From: Platynereis dumerilii
Lineage: Eukaryota > Annelida > Polychaeta > Phyllodocida > Nereididae
Length of the DNA stretch: 64,000 nucleotides
Direction: 5' to 3'
NCBI GenBank assembly: GCA_026936325.1
Contig: JAPTHN010000011.1
Span: forward strand, 26,824,501-26,888,500
Shown: positions 60,381 to 64,000 of the stretch, piece after piece
How positions within the stretch are numbered: the stretch's first letter is position 1
How the letters are laid out: each line of letters starts with the position of its first letter
Notes under the pieces: generated by a model
The model's database searches: none
What the model saw: the letters and a program-made list of their open reading frames with translations, nothing else
What the model was told of the DNA's origin: nothing
Position numbers and translations under genes: made by a program

Positions 60381-60982
60381 GGGTGAGGTGCATTCAACCA
60401 AAAATTAAAAATTCTTACAAAACATGTAGTTGAGGCTTTCAAAGAGTGATTAGAGAAGATGACTTGACCTTTAAAATGGACCTTGATTTCATTCACACTC
60501 TGACATTTTATTAGACACTTTTTTTTCCTAAAAAGGGAGTGGCATTAGGACAACAAATCTTGAAAATTCCACATTATTCCACAAATGTTGTCATCCTGCA
60601 CTTTGACCTGCAAGATCTCCTTCAGTTGAACCCACTCTGTTCTAGTATTTACTGATGTCAATCCTTAGGTCTTGAACTTTCAAAAAATTCAATACTTGTA
60701 ATTCTAAGAGTGACTTGTATTAGTCTAAGTGGCACTGATTAAGTCCCTTCTTGCGCTGAGCGGTCGAAATGACGAGTAGAGAATTTTGCCATCCAACTCT
60801 GAATGTTAAAATTACAAATACATTTGTGGCATATTATGTTCATACCATCATAGGTAGCTGCACATATTGAAATACTTTGTGCTATTTAATATAAGACTTC
60901 AATGCAATTTTGTATTCCTATTTAACAAGGTAATTATGTATTTGCCTGAAAGTTAAACGCATTGTGTCATTAACAAACAGTG
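60381..60982. other. Gene-free stretch
   Basis: Nothing recognised between the two small elements. Confidence 0.4.
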
Positions 60983-61620
60983 TAGGGTAAGGTTCTTTGA
61001 GTCTGACACTTTTATTCTGTACATTTTTAAAAAGTGATATATTGGTTGGCCTATGGGTTATTGATTGTCAACCAGGGCCTCAAATTAAAGGTTTTTACTA
61101 AATCTAACAGAAAAGTGACAATTGGGGCAGCACAAGAACTAAATTAGTGGCTAAATTTCTGAAATAAAAAATGACATAGGGTATCTTTGAGTCGGACAGC
61201 TGTGTTCTAAAAACATGAAATCAAAGATACATGTGCTTTAGAGTCTTCCCTTCAATTCAAAAAGCCCATATTAGAGCACAGAATAGGCCGAGCTTACTCC
61301 TAACTGAACGACAAAAAAACTCAAGTCATATTAGTACCATAGGCCAGTAAAAGATAGCCGAAAGATGACAAAATTGTGCAAAAATTCACTAACTTCTGAG
61401 AAAAACGCTTTTTTTTACCCTATCTGTAAAGCCATGAAAACCACACTTTACTTATTAGTATCATCCTGAAACTTTCTGAACATCTGGAGAAGGTCTTGAG
61501 CTAAAGATTGGTACCAAATATATAGGTATAGGAGCTCTCAATTGGCCAATATAGTCCAACAAAAAGTGTCCTAGTCAAGGTTACCTTCTCTAAGTGTCCG
61601 ACTCAAAGAACATTACCCTA
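60983..61620. mobile_element. ~638-bp MITE with TAGGGTAAGGTTCTTTGAG ends
   Basis: The left end TAGGGTAAGGTTCTTTGAGT and the right end, its near inverse (CTCAAAGAACATTACCCTA), define the element. An internal related word ATAGGGTATCTTTGAGTCGG lies at about 61176. No coding capacity. Confidence 0.82.
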
Positions 61621-62475
61621 TTTATTTAATTGAAGGAAACTCCTTCTCTGTTGCACTAGCATGACAATAAACTGGATTTTATCATTAAAACTATACATAA
61701 AGTGGCTCATTGCAGAATTTATTCTGATTGCAGCAACTTAGACATTGCTGAGAAACACCAGGGTTAAGAGACTATAGAACATGTAATTATAATGCAGAGC
61801 CCCATCTTGCCTGTGGCTAGACCTGTAGACCATGATCAAAGATCACATGGGGAAAGAAAAAAAGAAACATCACCCACAAAGTACACTGCAGAGCGTTTGA
61901 GCATTGTCAGGAACAGGAAGCTTGGTGATGGGTGATGCCGTCGCAACAGTCATTAGGATGACAAATGAAGCCACTGTAACACTTTGTGATGCTGTATGAA
62001 TCTATGTCCTATGAAGTCAGGCACAAATGATGTAATAGAGACTGTCAGGTCTTGGCCCAAGGGGCCAAGACTGCAGGTCTTCAAATGGTTAGAGCTGTAC
62101 TCACACAGGGATACACTCTTGATCAAAATGCTGGAATAATTTGGATTTTCGAGGTGTCAGGATTTCAAAGTTCTAAAATTGGTGATTGAATGTGTTAATT
62201 TTTGGCCTGAGGGAGGAGGCATGGCCCAATGGACCCCCCCTATATACGCCACTTAATTAATGTATCAAGCTATACAACACAAAATGCCTTTTCAGTGGAA
62301 GATCAGAAAAAATGACAAATGCGAGGGGAAGGTGGTGGCCTGGCTGGGGTTTCCGAATGGGAATGTACAAAAGTTATCAGACCTTTTTTTTTTTTAAATC
62401 TGCTCAATGAAAATGATGATAGTTTGGTGCACAAGTTGACGGTCTCACTATGCCTTGGCATCATCATAATTGTCT
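61621..62475. other. Gene-free stretch
   Basis: No exon recognised. GGCCCAAGGGGCCAAG at about 62054-62070 is a small palindromic patch. Confidence 0.35.
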
Positions 62476-62869
62476 ATCTATCTATACAAAGGCGCTATTC
62501 TGGGTGCTTCGGTCCCTCTTACGAGGCGTTTGGGTGACCCAAAACTGCCAAATTCGCACAGTGTACTAATATTGATGTCATGCAAAAAGTGGGCAACATT
62601 TTTTATCCAATTTCAAAAAAAAAAAATTCCAAATTTTTTTTTTTGAAGATTTAGAAAAAAAAAAATTTTTTTTCAAACTTTTTTTCATTTTCACTAATTC
62701 TTTTCTTTTTTTTTTTTTAAGAGGAAAATCAAAAAAGAGGACATCGGCCTACTTTTTTCAGTCTCTGCACAGGGTCAACATTTTTACCTGAGGGAAATGG
62801 GCGGTTCAAGTCCAATAGAAGGACCAAATAGTTCCATTGTGTAACAACAATTAGGGTGTTATTTGGTTG

Positions 62870-62877
62870 TGACGTCA
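62870..62877. promoter_or_regulatory. CRE-like palindrome TGACGTCA (unit 1)
   Basis: A perfect 8-bp CRE lies inside the ~0.8-kb tandem unit and is conserved in the second unit at 63653-63660. CREB/ATF proteins bind this word; whether it is used here is unknown. Confidence 0.4.
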
Positions 62878-63652
62878 TCATAACAAATGTTTTGGCCAAT
62901 GAGCGGGGGTGTGGGGGCGGTAGCCCCCATGTGACGCCATGACAACGGTTGTGATGCAATGATTTTAAAGAGTAAAGAGTCTCACTGGAACTACTTAACT
63001 ACTTAACCAGATATTGGACTTGAGCCGAATGGACACCCTTTTTTCCCACAGTGCAATTACATTGTTGTCCTGAGGGGACTGGGCTACTGCTTTATCAATT
63101 TCAGAAAAAGAAATTCTCCCCAATTTTTTTTTCAAAATTTTTTCTGCAAATTTTTTCCAAAATCTTTTGCCCGCTTGCATTGCATCACCATGGCAACTAC
63201 ACTACCTCACTTGAAGAGAATTTGGTAGCTATAACTACACACCAGTTTTTAAATACTCTATTTTGCCACAATGGGCATTTCTAGTCTATATAGAAAGGCG
63301 CTATTCTGGATGCTTCGGTCCCTCTTACGAGGCGTCTGGGCGACCTACAACTGCCAAATTCGCACAGTGTACTAATATTGATGTCCTGCAAAAAGTGGGC
63401 AACTTTTTTTTTCCAATTTCTCAGCTAAATTTTTTTTTTTCAAGATTAAAAAAAAATTATTTTTTTAAAACTTTTTCTCATTTTCACTGATTTTTTTTTT
63501 TTAAAAAGAGAAAATAAAAAAAGAGGAAATTGGCCTGCTTTTTTTAGTCTCTGCACAGGGTCAACATTTTTACCTGAGGGGAATGGGCGGTTCAAGTAAA
63601 ATAAAAGGACCAAATAGTTCCATTGTGTAACATTAAGGGTGTTATTTGGTTG

Positions 63653-63660
63653 TGACGTCA
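63653..63660. promoter_or_regulatory. CRE-like palindrome TGACGTCA (unit 2)
   Basis: Same word and flanks (GTTGTGACGTCATCATAACA) as the site at 62870, consistent with tandem duplication of the unit. Confidence 0.4.
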
Positions 63661-64000
63661 TCATAACAAATGTTTCGGCCTATGAGCGGGGGTGTGGGGG
63701 CGGTAGCCCCCATGTGACACCATGACAACGGTTGTGATGCAATGATTGTAAAAAGAGTAAAGAGTTTCACTGGAACTACTTAACTACTTAACCGGATATT
63801 GGACTTGAGCCGAATGGGCTACCTTTTTTTCCCACAGTGCACTTACATTGTTGTCCTGAGGGGACTGGGCTACTGCATTTTCGAATTTCAGAAAAAAAAA
63901 ATTCCTAAATTTTTTTTCAACATTTTTTCTGAACACTTTTTTCCAAAATCTTTTCCCTGCTTGCATTGCATCAACATGGCAACTACACTGCTTCACTTAA

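Larger units (their letters stand above)
62476..64000. repeat. ~0.8-kb tandem repeat, running off the window
   Basis: The block AAAGGCGCTATTCTGG at 62488 recurs at 63294, and GGACTTGAGCCGAATGG at about 63016 recurs at about 63801. The period is therefore roughly 785-806 bp, with length differences mostly in poly-A and poly-T runs. Two nearly complete units are visible and the second is cut by the window edge. Each unit holds one perfect TGACGTCA. The open frames shared by both units have no domain. Confidence 0.88.

Noticed and set aside
1-64000. LTR retrotransposons, Polintons or other virus-derived elements
   Set aside because: No paired long terminal repeats, gag/pol, capsid or envelope-type motifs were recognised in the window.

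Overview
This is eukaryotic, AT-rich, repeat-dominated DNA. It holds one host gene with introns, a trypsin-fold serine protease with GT-AG introns, one probable GC-AG intron and a TATA box. The rest is dense with transposable-element debris: CR1/L2-type LINEs, tRNA-derived SINEs, a Penelope-like remnant, many terminal-inverted-repeat DNA elements and several satellites. The element mix suggests a marine invertebrate, possibly a deuterostome such as an echinoderm, hemichordate or cephalochordate. The species cannot be fixed from the sequence alone.

Layout. 1-4.5 kb: no clear gene; first copy of a 683-bp MITE and a long hairpin. 4.8-8.8 kb: minus-strand serine protease, five exons joining to 250 codons, with a TIR element in intron 1 that itself carries a nested element. 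10.07-10.75 kb: second, almost identical copy of the 683-bp MITE. 12.45-13.42 kb: CACTGTAAAAT-ended element. 13.5-14.1 kb: LINE 3' fragment. 14.3-25.8 kb: two adjacent 5.5-5.9-kb elements (A and B) with TAGTCC termini, 3-bp target duplications and long inverted arms that carry a phase-locked ladder of GTTGCCATGGCAAC-like palindromes. 26.6 kb: truncated duplicate of the protease promoter and first exon. 27.1-32.3 kb: LINE 3' ends and SINEs, one SINE complete with 13-bp target duplications. 33.3-37.9 kb: 4.6-kb inverted-repeat element (C) with ~198-bp subrepeats in its arms and a decayed minus-strand gene of a DNVDHN-type uncharacterised family. 38.5-43.8 kb: SINE, a cluster of AGTTACATTAGCA motifs and a long TATC microsatellite. 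43.8-48.8 kb: 18-bp and 12-bp minisatellites between two collinear repeat units full of TCAAGGTCA nuclear-receptor-type half-sites, ending in twin perfect hairpins. 48.9-51.3 kb: nested TIR elements. 51.8-52.2 kb: Penelope-like 3' end.

52.5-58.06 kb is the most informative part: a nearly full-length LINE on the plus strand. Its ORF1 combines a PHD finger, an SGNH-esterase fold, a NADAR (YbiA-like) domain and two CCHC zinc knuckles. Its ORF2 has an apurinic-type endonuclease and a reverse transcriptase with intact YADD, and the element ends in a TTATC tail. Two single-base frame breaks are the only damage seen. The NADAR domain inside a retrotransposon ORF1 is the best candidate for an undescribed system here. 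60-64 kb: two small MITEs and a ~0.8-kb tandem repeat with CRE sites that runs off the window edge.
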